From NCBI GenBank assembly GCA_963834825.1, contig CAWICZ010000014.1, forward strand, positions 992,001 through 1,056,000: 64,000 bases of DNA, read 5' to 3'. Made by a program: the position numbers and the translations under genes. The notes under the pieces were generated by a model that was given only the letters and a program-made list of their open reading frames with translations, made no database searches and was not told the DNA's origin. Below are positions 1-6,933 of the stretch, one piece after another. The stretch comes from JACDAN01 sp963834825 (GTDB lineage Bacteria > Actinomycetota > Thermoleophilia > Gaiellales > Gaiellaceae). Position 1 is the stretch's first letter, and each line of letters starts with the position of its first letter.

Positions 1-921
1 CGTCCCGTCCCTGAGAGCAGCGAGGAGCGACGAGCGGTCATCGCTGCTCCTGAGCGGGGGGTTCATCTTCAGGTTGGGGTCGAGCGAGCGCACCGCCTCG
101 TCCGTTAGGCAGAGGTGGTGGGGCGTGACCTCGGCCGTCGCCCCCACTCCCGCCGCCTGGGCCGCGCCGACGGCGTCGACCGACTCGCGCGCGGAGACGT
201 GCAAGACGTGGATCGGCCGCTCCTCGTAGGCGGCGAGCGCGACGTCGCGCTCGACCATGACGCTCTCGGCGATCGACGGGTAGCCGGTGAGGCCGAGCTC
301 TGCGGAAACCACTCCTTCGTGCATCTGGCCGTCGCGTGACAGCGTTGGCTCCTCACAGTGGACGGCGAGCGGCCGCCCGGTCACGGCCCCGTACTGCAGC
401 GCTCGACGCATCAGGCCGGGCGCCGACACCGGCCTGCCGTCGTCGCTGAACCCGGCCGCGCCGGCGTCCGCCAGCTCGGCCATCTCGGTCAGCTCGGCCC
501 CCTGCTGGCCCCTCGAGATAGCCGCCAGGAAGCCGACCGGAACCTCCGCCTCCAACCCCGCCGTCTCGACCAGCGAGCCCAGTACGGCAGAGGAGTCGAC
601 GATGGGATCGGTGTTGGGCATCGCGAGGATTGCGCAGTAGCCGCCCGCGGCCGCGGCCTGAGTGCCCGAGGCGATCGTCTCCTCGTCTTCCCGGCCGGGC
701 GTTCGCAGGTGCACGTGCGGGTCGACGAACGCCGGCGCGAGGACGAGCCCCTCGCCGTCGACGACCCGGTGCGCGTTCGGCTCGAGCCGCGAGCCGAGCT
801 CGGCGATCGTTCCACCGTCGACGCGGACGTCGAGGACGGCGTCGATCCCCTCGCCCGGATCGACGACACGCGCGCCGCGGACGATCAGGTCGTGTTTCTC
901 ACTCGGCTTCGCGAACAACAT
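1..921 (-). CDS. pyrC: Dihydroorotase PyrC, 3' end beyond window (partial)
   Basis: Dihydroorotase interconverts carbamoyl-aspartate and dihydroorotate, step three of UMP synthesis, in the cytoplasm. About 307 residues are visible from an ATG at 921. The metal-binding DPHVHLRTPG motif lies near residues 68-76, followed by FSDDG, AVHCEE and EVTPHHLCLT, as in the class I amidohydrolase-type enzymes. The frame is open to base 1, and a family length near 425 residues implies roughly 115 are missing off the edge. The start overlaps the pyrB stop by one base (TGATG), so the two are translationally coupled in the pyrR-pyrB-pyrC operon. Confidence 0.93.
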   Translation of the reverse strand, partial: MLFAKPSEKHDLIVRGARVVDPGEGIDAVLDVRVDGGTIAELGSRLEPNAHRVVDGEGLVLAPAFVDPHVHLRTPGREDEETIASGTQAAAAGGYCAILAMPNTDPIVDSSAVLGSLVETAGLEAEVPVGFLAAISRGQQGAELTEMAELADAGAAGFSDDGRPVSAPGLMRRALQYGAVTGRPLAVHCEEPTLSRDGQMHEGVVSAELGLTGYPSIAESVMVERDVALAAYEERPIHVLHVSARESVDAVGAAQAAGVGATAEVTPHHLCLTDEAVRSLDPNLKMNPPLRSSDDRSSLLAALRDGT

Positions 922-1916
922 CAGGCGACCTCGTGCAGCGTCTGGGCCTTGACTCCGACTGGCCCGGTCGTGAGCAGGTCATAGAGCACGGCCATTCGGG
1001 TGAGGAGCCCGGCGCGCACCTGAGTCTCGATCAGAGCGTCGGCCGCGTCTGCGACCCGCGGATCGATCTCGACGCCGCGGTTCATCGGGCCGGGGTGCAT
1101 GATCTTCTGGCCCTCGCGAAGCCGCTGCGGCGTCACGCCCCAGCGCGCCGTGTACTCCCTGAGGCTCGGCACGTAGTTGGCCCCCTCCTGCATCCGCTCC
1201 TGCTGCATCCGCAGCACGTAGACGACGTCGGCGGCGCCGATCGCGTCGATCTCGATCGAGGTCTCGCAGCCCAGCGCCTCGATTCCGCGCGGGACGAGCG
1301 TCGGGGGCCCGACGACCGTCACCCGGGCGTCGACGAGTGCGAGGCCCTGGATCAGCGACCGCGCGACACGCGAGTGCAGCACGTCTCCGACGATCGCGAC
1401 GTGGAGCCCGCCGAGGCGCCCGAACTCCTCCTGGAGGGTGTACAGGTCGAGCAGCGCCTGTGTCGGGTGCTGGTGCTTGCCGTCGCCGGCGTTGACCACA
1501 TGGGCCTTCGTCACCTGGGCGACGAGCTGGGCGGCCCCGATCTGCGGGTGACGGATGACGATCACGTCAGGGTCGTAGGCGCCGAGCGTCAGCGCTGTGT
1601 CCTTCAGTGACTCGCCCTTCTCGACGGCCGAGCCGGAGGCCTTGATCGACATCGTGTCCGCGGACAGTCGCTTGGCGGCCAGCTCGAAGCTCGACGACGT
1701 GCGCGTCGAGGACTCGTAGAAGACGTTCACCACGGTCCGGCCGCGGAGCGTCGGCAGCTTCTTCATCTCACGGTCGAGCGACCGCGCGAAGCTGCGTGCT
1801 GTGGCGAGCAGCCGCTCGACGTCCTCGCGCGTCAGATCGGCGATCGAGAGCAGGTGCCGGCGCTCGCCCGTGCGAGGCGGCAGCAGCTCGTCGCGCACAA
1901 CGCGGATGTCAGTCAT
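921..1916 (-). CDS. pyrB: Aspartate carbamoyltransferase catalytic subunit
   Basis: Condenses carbamoyl phosphate with L-aspartate to carbamoyl-aspartate, the committed pyrimidine step. The 331-residue product is close to the family norm. The carbamoyl-phosphate loop ESSTRTSS is near residues 68-75, HPTQALLDL is central, and HPGPMNRG is near the C-terminus. I take the ATG at 1916 (MTDIRVV) although the frame is open upstream to 2081, because the family begins here and pyrR ends only 5 bases before. No regulatory pyrI is seen. It is the second gene of the pyr operon. Confidence 0.95.
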   Translation of the reverse strand: MTDIRVVRDELLPPRTGERRHLLSIADLTREDVERLLATARSFARSLDREMKKLPTLRGRTVVNVFYESSTRTSSSFELAAKRLSADTMSIKASGSAVEKGESLKDTALTLGAYDPDVIVIRHPQIGAAQLVAQVTKAHVVNAGDGKHQHPTQALLDLYTLQEEFGRLGGLHVAIVGDVLHSRVARSLIQGLALVDARVTVVGPPTLVPRGIEALGCETSIEIDAIGAADVVYVLRMQQERMQEGANYVPSLREYTARWGVTPQRLREGQKIMHPGPMNRGVEIDPRVADAADALIETQVRAGLLTRMAVLYDLLTTGPVGVKAQTLHEVA

Positions 1917-1921
1917 CGATC

Positions 1922-2506
1922 TCAGCCCTCCTCTTCGGGCGTCGGGACGAGCAAGACCTGGTCGACCTCGTCGACCTCGACGAGCTGCACCTGGATCCGC
2001 TCCTGCCGCGAGGTCGGCAGGTTCTTGCCGACGTAGTCGGGGCGGATCGGCAACTCCCGATGGCCGCGGTCGGCGAGGCACGCGAGCTGGACGCGCTCTG
2101 GGCGTCCGTAGTCGAAGAGCGCGTCGATCGCGGCGCGAATCGTCCGGCCGGTATACAGCACGTCGTCGACGAGGACGACCGTCCGGCCCTCGAGCGTGAA
2201 GTCGAGCTTCGTCGCGCGGACGAGCGGCTGCGGATGCCGCGGCGCCTCACCGGCGCGGACCTGGACGTCGTCGCGGTAGAAGGTGATGTCGACGGTGCCG
2301 AGGGCGACTTCCTCCCCCGTGAACTCCTGAATCAGACTGCGCAGCCGGTGCGCGAGCGGGACACCTCTCGTGTGGATGCCGACGAGGGCGACGCCGTCGA
2401 GGTCCGGGTTGCTCTCGACGATCTCATGAGCGATGCGAGCGAGGCTCTTGGCGATCGCGGCCTCGTCGAGGAGCGTCTTCGAACTCGTTTGCGCAGGCAG
2501 CGGCAA
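1922..2506 (-). CDS. pyrR: Bifunctional PyrR (uracil phosphoribosyltransferase / pyr RNA-binding regulator)
   Basis: PyrR binds pyr mRNA in a UMP-dependent way and has uracil phosphoribosyltransferase activity. The 194-residue protein carries the PRPP-binding signature VVLVDDVLYTGRT at about 110-122 and the ITFYRDD segment typical of PyrR. The start is a TTG at 2506 with a good upstream AAAGGAG five bases away; there is no competing ATG. A PyrR-loop consensus sits immediately upstream of that ribosome-binding site, suggesting autoregulation of the whole operon. The product heads pyrR-pyrB-pyrC. Confidence 0.94.
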   Translation of the reverse strand: MPLPAQTSSKTLLDEAAIAKSLARIAHEIVESNPDLDGVALVGIHTRGVPLAHRLRSLIQEFTGEEVALGTVDITFYRDDVQVRAGEAPRHPQPLVRATKLDFTLEGRTVVLVDDVLYTGRTIRAAIDALFDYGRPERVQLACLADRGHRELPIRPDYVGKNLPTSRQERIQVQLVEVDEVDQVLLVPTPEEEG

Positions 2507-2538
2507 CCGCTCTCCTTTCCGGCCTCACCGGACCGAGT
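2507..2538 (-). promoter_or_regulatory. PyrR-binding RNA loop and pyrR ribosome-binding site
   Basis: On the minus strand, bases 2534-2521 read GGUCCGGUGAGGCC. The known PyrR loop consensus is ARUCCNGNGAGGYU. Every internal conserved base matches, and the two end positions differ as a pair (A:U replaced by G:C), which keeps the stem. Flanking CGG and CCG extend the helix. The Shine-Dalgarno AAAGGAG (2518-2512) begins only two bases after the CCG arm. No terminator/antiterminator alternative is visible, so translational repression as described for mycobacterial pyr operons is the simplest reading. Confidence 0.75.
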
Positions 2539-2613
2539 TAAAGGACGTGGAGCGTGCGGGAGCTTAACGCGCCGGCCGGACGTCGCCAAGCCTGGTGGCG
2601 TCTCGGGCGCGCT

Positions 2614-2847
2614 TCAGGTGTCTGAAACGATCTCGTCGGGATCGGACATCGACTCGATCGCGTGCATGGCCGCCTCGAGCGACGTCTCGGGGACGAGCAC
2701 TTTCTGGGGAATGTCCTCGGTCTGCGCCGGATGGTGCTCGACCGCAGACTCGAGCTGGGAATCGATGCCTGCGGCCTGCAGGATCGCCTCCAGCTCCTCC
2801 GCTTCGGTGACGTCGCCGGCGACGGCGACCTGAACCATGCGCGTCAC
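2614..2847 (-). CDS. DUF2007-like small protein
   Basis: A 77-residue soluble protein with the pattern VQVAVAGDVTEAEELEAIL at the start and KVLVPETSLEAAMHAIE near the end, resembling the DUF2007 (putative signal-transducing) fold: an N-terminal strand, a helix over residues 14-27 that would recognise the two ends of a chain, and a C-terminal helix. Start is GTG at 2847, overlapping the RNase Z stop in a GTGA junction, with an ATG three codons later as an alternative. Function is unknown; the family assignment is from memory of its motif and moderately sure. Confidence 0.7.
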   Translation of the reverse strand: MTRMVQVAVAGDVTEAEELEAILQAAGIDSQLESAVEHHPAQTEDIPQKVLVPETSLEAAMHAIESMSDPDEIVSDT

Positions 2848-3857
2848 CGCACGCCGTCCTCGACGGTCGCCGCGACGGCCTCGCTCTTGGGCGGCGGCAA
2901 ACCGTGCTTGTGGGTGGCTCCACCTTTCACCAGCTCGGGCGACCCCCGTTCCGGAAACGGAACGACGATGATATCCAGGTCCCGGGGCACGACGGTCTCC
3001 GAGAACACCTCCTGCGCCTCGCGCTCGATCTCGCCCCCGAAGTAGCGATTCGAGAGGTGCGTCAGCGCGAGCAGCCCCACGCCGGCGGCCCGGGCAACGT
3101 CGGCCGCCTGCGAGGCGGTCGAGTGGAGCGTCTCGCCGGCCCGCTGTCGCTCCTCCTCGGAGAACGTGGCTTCGTGCACGAGCACGTCGGCGCCTCGCGC
3201 GGCCTCCACGACGCTCTGCGAGTACGCCGTGTCGGCGGAGATCACGACCTTGCGACCGGGGCGCGGCTCGCCCAGCACGCTTTCCGGCGCGATGACCCGC
3301 CCGTCCGCCAATGTCACGGCCTCGCCGCGCTGCAGCGCCCCTCGCTCCGGCCCCTCCGGGACGCCGAGCGCGTCGGCGGCGACGACGTCGAAGCGACCGG
3401 GCCGCGCTCTCTCGACGAGGGCGTACCCGACGGCCGAGACACCGTGGTTGACCGGGAACGTGACCAGGCGATACTCGTCCCGCTCGAGCGCGGCGCCCGG
3501 CGAGAGCTCCACCAGCTCGTACGGGTAGGTCAGCCGCCCGAAGATCCGCCGGAGCGCCCCGAAGAGCTCGCGCAGGCCCGGCGGGCCGTAGATCGTCATC
3601 GGGGTCTCGCGGCCGCGGAGCGCAAACGTCTTCAGCATCCCCGGCAGACCGAGGTAATGGTCGGCGTGGTAGTGCGTCAGGAAGACCTCGCGGAGCTCGA
3701 TCAGTCCGACGTTGGAGCGGAGCAACTGTCGTTGCGTGCCCTCAGCGCAGTCGAAGAGCAGGCGCTCCCCGCCGCGGCGGAGCAGGATCGCCGTCGGCGC
3801 ACGCTGGGCGGTCGGCATCGAGCCTGAGGTGCCGAGGAAGACGACATCCAAGTCCAC
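2844..3857 (-). CDS. rnz: Ribonuclease Z (tRNA 3' processing endonuclease)
   Basis: RNase Z cleaves pre-tRNA 3' trailers to leave the discriminator base ready for CCA addition. This fits the genome, whose four tRNA genes here lack encoded CCA. The 337-residue metallo-beta-lactamase-fold protein has FLGTSGSMPT at its start, the zinc motif THYHADHYLGLPG at residues 61-73, ADTAYS and HEATF further on, and LTHLSNRYFGG near the C-terminus. Start is GTG at 3857; no strong ribosome-binding site is visible. It is translationally coupled to the DUF2007-like gene downstream. Confidence 0.93.
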   Translation of the reverse strand: MDLDVVFLGTSGSMPTAQRAPTAILLRRGGERLLFDCAEGTQRQLLRSNVGLIELREVFLTHYHADHYLGLPGMLKTFALRGRETPMTIYGPPGLRELFGALRRIFGRLTYPYELVELSPGAALERDEYRLVTFPVNHGVSAVGYALVERARPGRFDVVAADALGVPEGPERGALQRGEAVTLADGRVIAPESVLGEPRPGRKVVISADTAYSQSVVEAARGADVLVHEATFSEEERQRAGETLHSTASQAADVARAAGVGLLALTHLSNRYFGGEIEREAQEVFSETVVPRDLDIIVVPFPERGSPELVKGGATHKHGLPPPKSEAVAATVEDGVR

Positions 3858-3926
3858 GAACGGAGTCTATGGCCCTCTGGAGGGGCGAAAACCGGCGCCA
3901 GAAGGGCATCGTGTGAGTTGTCAGGG

Positions 3927-4169
3927 TTACGGCAGACGCAACACCTGCCCGGGAACGAGGACGGCACCGTTCAGGCGGTTCTCCCCCTGGAGCCGCCACA
4001 CGCCGCGACGCGGATCGCCGCCGTAGTGCCGCACGGCGATCGACCAGAGTGTGTCCCCTGGCTGCACGCGGTACGTCCGTCCTGCGCCCGCCCCCTCCGA
4101 CGCGTGCGCGAGGACGCTCCAGGCCAGCACGGCGACGAGAAAGGTGACGAGAAGCACACGAGCGAACAT
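3927..4169 (-). CDS. Small membrane-anchored LysM protein, candidate SOS-induced division inhibitor (YneA-like)
   Basis: The 80-residue product has an N-terminal hydrophobic segment (about residues 3-20, VLLVTFLVAVLAWSVLA) and a single LysM domain at about 32-79 (YRVQPGDTLWSI, then VLVPGQVLRLP). This architecture and size match Bacillus YneA and, more loosely, mycobacterial Rv2719c/ChiZ and corynebacterial DivS, LexA-controlled suppressors of division. Its promoter carries two palindromic LexA-type boxes, one overlapping the ATG. There is no Shine-Dalgarno, and the -10 lies about 9 bases upstream, so a leaderless transcript is likely. LysM and membrane segment are seen; the division role is inferred. 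Confidence 0.85.
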   Translation of the reverse strand: MFARVLLVTFLVAVLAWSVLAHASEGAGAGRTYRVQPGDTLWSIAVRHYGGDPRRGVWRLQGENRLNGAVLVPGQVLRLP

Positions 4170-4208
4170 ATGTTCGTCAGTCTACCGAACACGTGTTCGT
4201 GGCGTCAA
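4163..4208 (-). promoter_or_regulatory. SOS (LexA)-type promoter: two CGAAC-N4-GTTCG boxes with -35 and -10
   Basis: Two perfect palindromes, CGAACATATGTTCG (4163-4176) and CGAACACGTGTTCG (4186-4199), match the Gram-positive/actinobacterial SOS box CGAAC-N4-GTTCG. Their centres are 23 bases apart. On the minus strand a -35 TTGACG (4208-4203) and a -10 TAGACT (4184-4179) are separated by 18 bases, and the upstream box lies wholly inside that spacer. The second box covers the predicted transcription start and the ATG at 4169. The layout is what a LexA-repressed, near-leaderless promoter should look like. Confidence 0.8.
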
Positions 4209-4822
4209 GGGGAAAGTGTGACGAGTTGCGGACGAATCTCGCCTGCGTCGAGGTCGAACATCAGCAGCGAGTGAGCCGGCGCGCCGCGGCGCTCGGTCGG
4301 GCTCCCCGGGTTCAGGATCCACATATCGCCGACGCGCGAGACGTCGGGGACATGCGTGTGGCCGTAGACGACCGCGTGGCACCCTGGGAACCCCGCGGCG
4401 AGTCGCTCTCCACGTCCAACGGCAGGCCCGGGATCGTGAACCATCCCGATCCGCACGCCGCCGACCTCCACGACGCGTCGCTCTGGCAGCTCGGCGAGCA
4501 GCTCGGCCTCGTCCATGTTCCCGGCGACCGCTTCGACTGGGGCGAGCTCACGGAGCTCATCGAGAACCGACGCAGCGACGACGTCGCCCGCGTGGAGGAT
4601 CAGCTCGGCGCTCTCCAGGCGACGCAGAAACTCCTTCGGTAGCCGTCGCGAGCCGCGCGGCATGTGCGTGTCGGCGATGACGGCGACGCGGTGCGTGTCC
4701 CCGTCAGCCCGTGCCGTCGAGAAACGCCCCGTCGCGGTAGATGAGCTCGCCGTCGGCGTAAACCTCTCCGCCTTGCCGAAGGTCGCAAACGATGTCCCAA
4801 TGCAGCGCGGAGATGTTCTCAC
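4205..4822 (-). CDS. YfcE-type metallophosphoesterase; start uncertain
   Basis: The core domain begins VAVIADTHMPRGSRRLP, carries HAGDVV, AGNMDE, MVHDPGP and GHTHVPDV, and ends near the stop, matching small calcineurin-like phosphodiesterases of the YfcE/MJ0936 type that hydrolyse phosphodiesters with two metals. No ATG, GTG or TTG exists in frame close to the conserved start. The nearest is an ATG at 4822, which would add about 45 unconserved residues and overlap the upstream aminopeptidase gene by 119 bases. The true start may be non-canonical near 4690. The stop overlaps the -35 of the LysM promoter. Confidence 0.8.
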   Translation of the reverse strand: MRTSPRCIGTSFATFGKAERFTPTASSSTATGRFSTARADGDTHRVAVIADTHMPRGSRRLPKEFLRRLESAELILHAGDVVAASVLDELRELAPVEAVAGNMDEAELLAELPERRVVEVGGVRIGMVHDPGPAVGRGERLAAGFPGCHAVVYGHTHVPDVSRVGDMWILNPGSPTERRGAPAHSLLMFDLDAGEIRPQLVTLSP

Positions 4823-5813
4823 CGCCGGTCCCGGGAACCGACCGACCGAGCGCCAGGTGGACCGTCCCCCCGATCTTCTCGTCGAGCAGGAGGCTGCCCG
4901 TGTACTCCGTCACCGCGCGGTTCAGGCCGAAGGCGAACTCGCCGACGCGTCGCGCGCCGTCGTCCATCCCGATCATCTCGCGCAGGAAATCCTGCCCGCG
5001 CCGCGCGGTCGCCTCGACCACCTCGCCGCCCTCGAAGCGGAGGACGACATCCTCGGCTTGACGGCCGCGGATCATCGCCGGGAACGTGAAGCGGATCGAG
5101 CCCTCGACGCTCGTCTCCACCGGCCCGGTGAAGACCTCCCCGTCGGGCAGGTTCGACGTGCCTTTCGCGCAGATCCACTGCCTGCCGCCGACGCCGAGCG
5201 TGAGATCGGTGTCCGGGCCGACCACGCGGAGCTCCCGTTTCGTCCTCAGAACGTCGCCGACCTGCTCGAGCTCTTCCCCGAACGCCTGCCAGGCGGCGAC
5301 GGGATCGTCTTCGCCCAGGAACGCCGCGCCGTAGACGAGCTCCTCGAACTCCCCGAGCGACATGCTCGCGTCCTGTGCGGACGCCTGCGTGGGATAGCCG
5401 CACAGGACCCAGCGGAACTCGCCGCGGCCGGCTCGTTCGAGGTAGCGGCTCTGGTAGGGCTCGCGGGCCTTGCGCCACCGCGCCATCTTCTCGAGATCGA
5501 CGCCGCTCAGGTGTTTGGTGTTCTCGGGCCCGTCGAGCACGATCCAGACGTCGCCGTGCTCGACGTTCCAGCGCAGATCGAGCGGAACCCACCCGAGCTG
5601 GTCGTCGTTGCCTTCCTCCAGGAGCGTCTCGAGCGCCTCGTCCACGATCAGCCCGCCGGTCGGGTTCCCACCCGCTCGGACGACCGCGCGGTACACCTCG
5701 CGGATGAGCGGCGTCGTCGGTGGATTGCCTTCGATCCGGACCACGTCACCGGGACGGACGGCGGTCGAGTAGCCGACGAGGACGTCGGCCAGCTTGGCCA
5801 GGCGGTCAGACAC
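4704..5813 (-). CDS. M29-family aminopeptidase (copy 2)
   Basis: A 369-residue metallo-aminopeptidase of family M29 (AmpS/AmpT/PepS type), which removes N-terminal residues from peptides using two metal ions. It opens RLAKLADVLVGYSTAVRPGD and contains the family C-terminal block with FGLN, LLLDEKIGGTVHLALG and ALHWDIVCDLR carrying metal and catalytic residues. It overlaps the preceding M29 gene by 8 bases, so both are probably expressed together. The two are paralogues with clear similarity throughout. The operon context (dgcA, dgcN, glycosidase-like protein) suggests peptide salvage rather than general turnover; that is an inference. Confidence 0.92.
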   Translation of the reverse strand: MSDRLAKLADVLVGYSTAVRPGDVVRIEGNPPTTPLIREVYRAVVRAGGNPTGGLIVDEALETLLEEGNDDQLGWVPLDLRWNVEHGDVWIVLDGPENTKHLSGVDLEKMARWRKAREPYQSRYLERAGRGEFRWVLCGYPTQASAQDASMSLGEFEELVYGAAFLGEDDPVAAWQAFGEELEQVGDVLRTKRELRVVGPDTDLTLGVGGRQWICAKGTSNLPDGEVFTGPVETSVEGSIRFTFPAMIRGRQAEDVVLRFEGGEVVEATARRGQDFLREMIGMDDGARRVGEFAFGLNRAVTEYTGSLLLDEKIGGTVHLALGRSVPGTGGENISALHWDIVCDLRQGGEVYADGELIYRDGAFLDGTG

Positions 5814-6933
5814 GTTCCGCCGCGGCCTCGGCGATGAAGCTCCCCGCCTTCCAGACGAGCTCTCCGTCGGCGTAGACCTCTCCCTCGCTGCGAAGGTCGC
5901 AGATCAGGTCCCAATGGAGATCTGACTTGTTCTTTGTTCCCGCCTCGTCGAACCCGCCGCCAAGCGCGACGTGCATCGTCCCGCCGATCTTCTCGTCGAA
6001 GAGGATGTCGCGCGTGAAGCGGTCGATCTCGTAGTTGAGGCCGAACGCCACCTCGCCGAGCACCGAGGAGCCCTCGTCGGTGCCGATCAGTGCACGCAGG
6101 TAGTCCCCTCCCGAAGATGCCTCCGCGTGGACGACGCGTCCTTCCTCGAAGCGCAGCCGCACGTCCTCGACCACCTGGCCCTGGAAGACCGACGGGAAGG
6201 CGAAGTAGATCTCCCCCGCGGTCCCCGTCTCCACGGGGCTCGTGAAGATCTCCCCGTCCGGCATGTTGTGCCTGCCGTCGGACGGGATCCACGGCCGGTC
6301 CTCGACGACGACACGGAGATCCGTATCGGGCCCGACGATGCGCAGCTCGCGCACCTCGGCCAGCTCGCGAGCCCTGGCCGTCAGCGTCTCGGACACGGAC
6401 TCCCAGTGCCCGCTCGGATCCTCGTCGAGATTCACGTGGCAGGCGCCGTAGACGAAGTCCTCGTAGTCCGCGAGGGACATTTCCGCGTCCTGCGCGTGGG
6501 CCTGCGTCGGATAGTGCGTCCCGCACCACGAGAGCTCGCCGGCGCTGATCCGCTGCCAGCGGCGGTTGACCATCTGGTAGTGCGCGGCGAGGTTCGTGCG
6601 GCGACGTTCGGGATCCGCCCTCGTCAGCGCCCTCGTGTTCGACGACGACCAGAGCGTGACCCAGGCGTCGAATTCCTCACCCTGGGAGCGCTCACTCTCG
6701 GGGATGTGGGCGAGTTGCTCCTCGCTCCCCTCGGTTACCAGGATCTCATCGAGGCCGGCCGGCTTGACTTGGAGGTACGGAAGCGCTCCGCGGCTGAGTG
6801 CCCCGCGGTACAGGGCAGTGACGAGGGGCAGCGTCGATTCCTCGCCGTCGATCCGGACGACCTGGCCTTCGCGCAGGCCGAGCGAATAGCCGCTGATGAG
6901 CTCGGCGAGCCTGTCGACCCTGGGATCGCGCAC
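5806..6933 (-). CDS. M29-family aminopeptidase (copy 1)
   Basis: A 375-residue M29 aminopeptidase, paralogous to the next gene. The N-terminus reads RVDRLAELISGYSLGLREGQ, and the C-terminal catalytic block has FGLNYEIDRFTRD, LFDEKIGGTMHVALGGG and SDLHWDLICDLR. Start is GTG at 6933, which shares one base with the stop of the glycosidase-like gene (TAGTG). Tandem M29 copies in one operon suggest different peptide specificities. Cytoplasmic: no signal sequence is present. Confidence 0.92.
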   Translation of the reverse strand: MRDPRVDRLAELISGYSLGLREGQVVRIDGEESTLPLVTALYRGALSRGALPYLQVKPAGLDEILVTEGSEEQLAHIPESERSQGEEFDAWVTLWSSSNTRALTRADPERRRTNLAAHYQMVNRRWQRISAGELSWCGTHYPTQAHAQDAEMSLADYEDFVYGACHVNLDEDPSGHWESVSETLTARARELAEVRELRIVGPDTDLRVVVEDRPWIPSDGRHNMPDGEIFTSPVETGTAGEIYFAFPSVFQGQVVEDVRLRFEEGRVVHAEASSGGDYLRALIGTDEGSSVLGEVAFGLNYEIDRFTRDILFDEKIGGTMHVALGGGFDEAGTKNKSDLHWDLICDLRSEGEVYADGELVWKAGSFIAEAAAERV

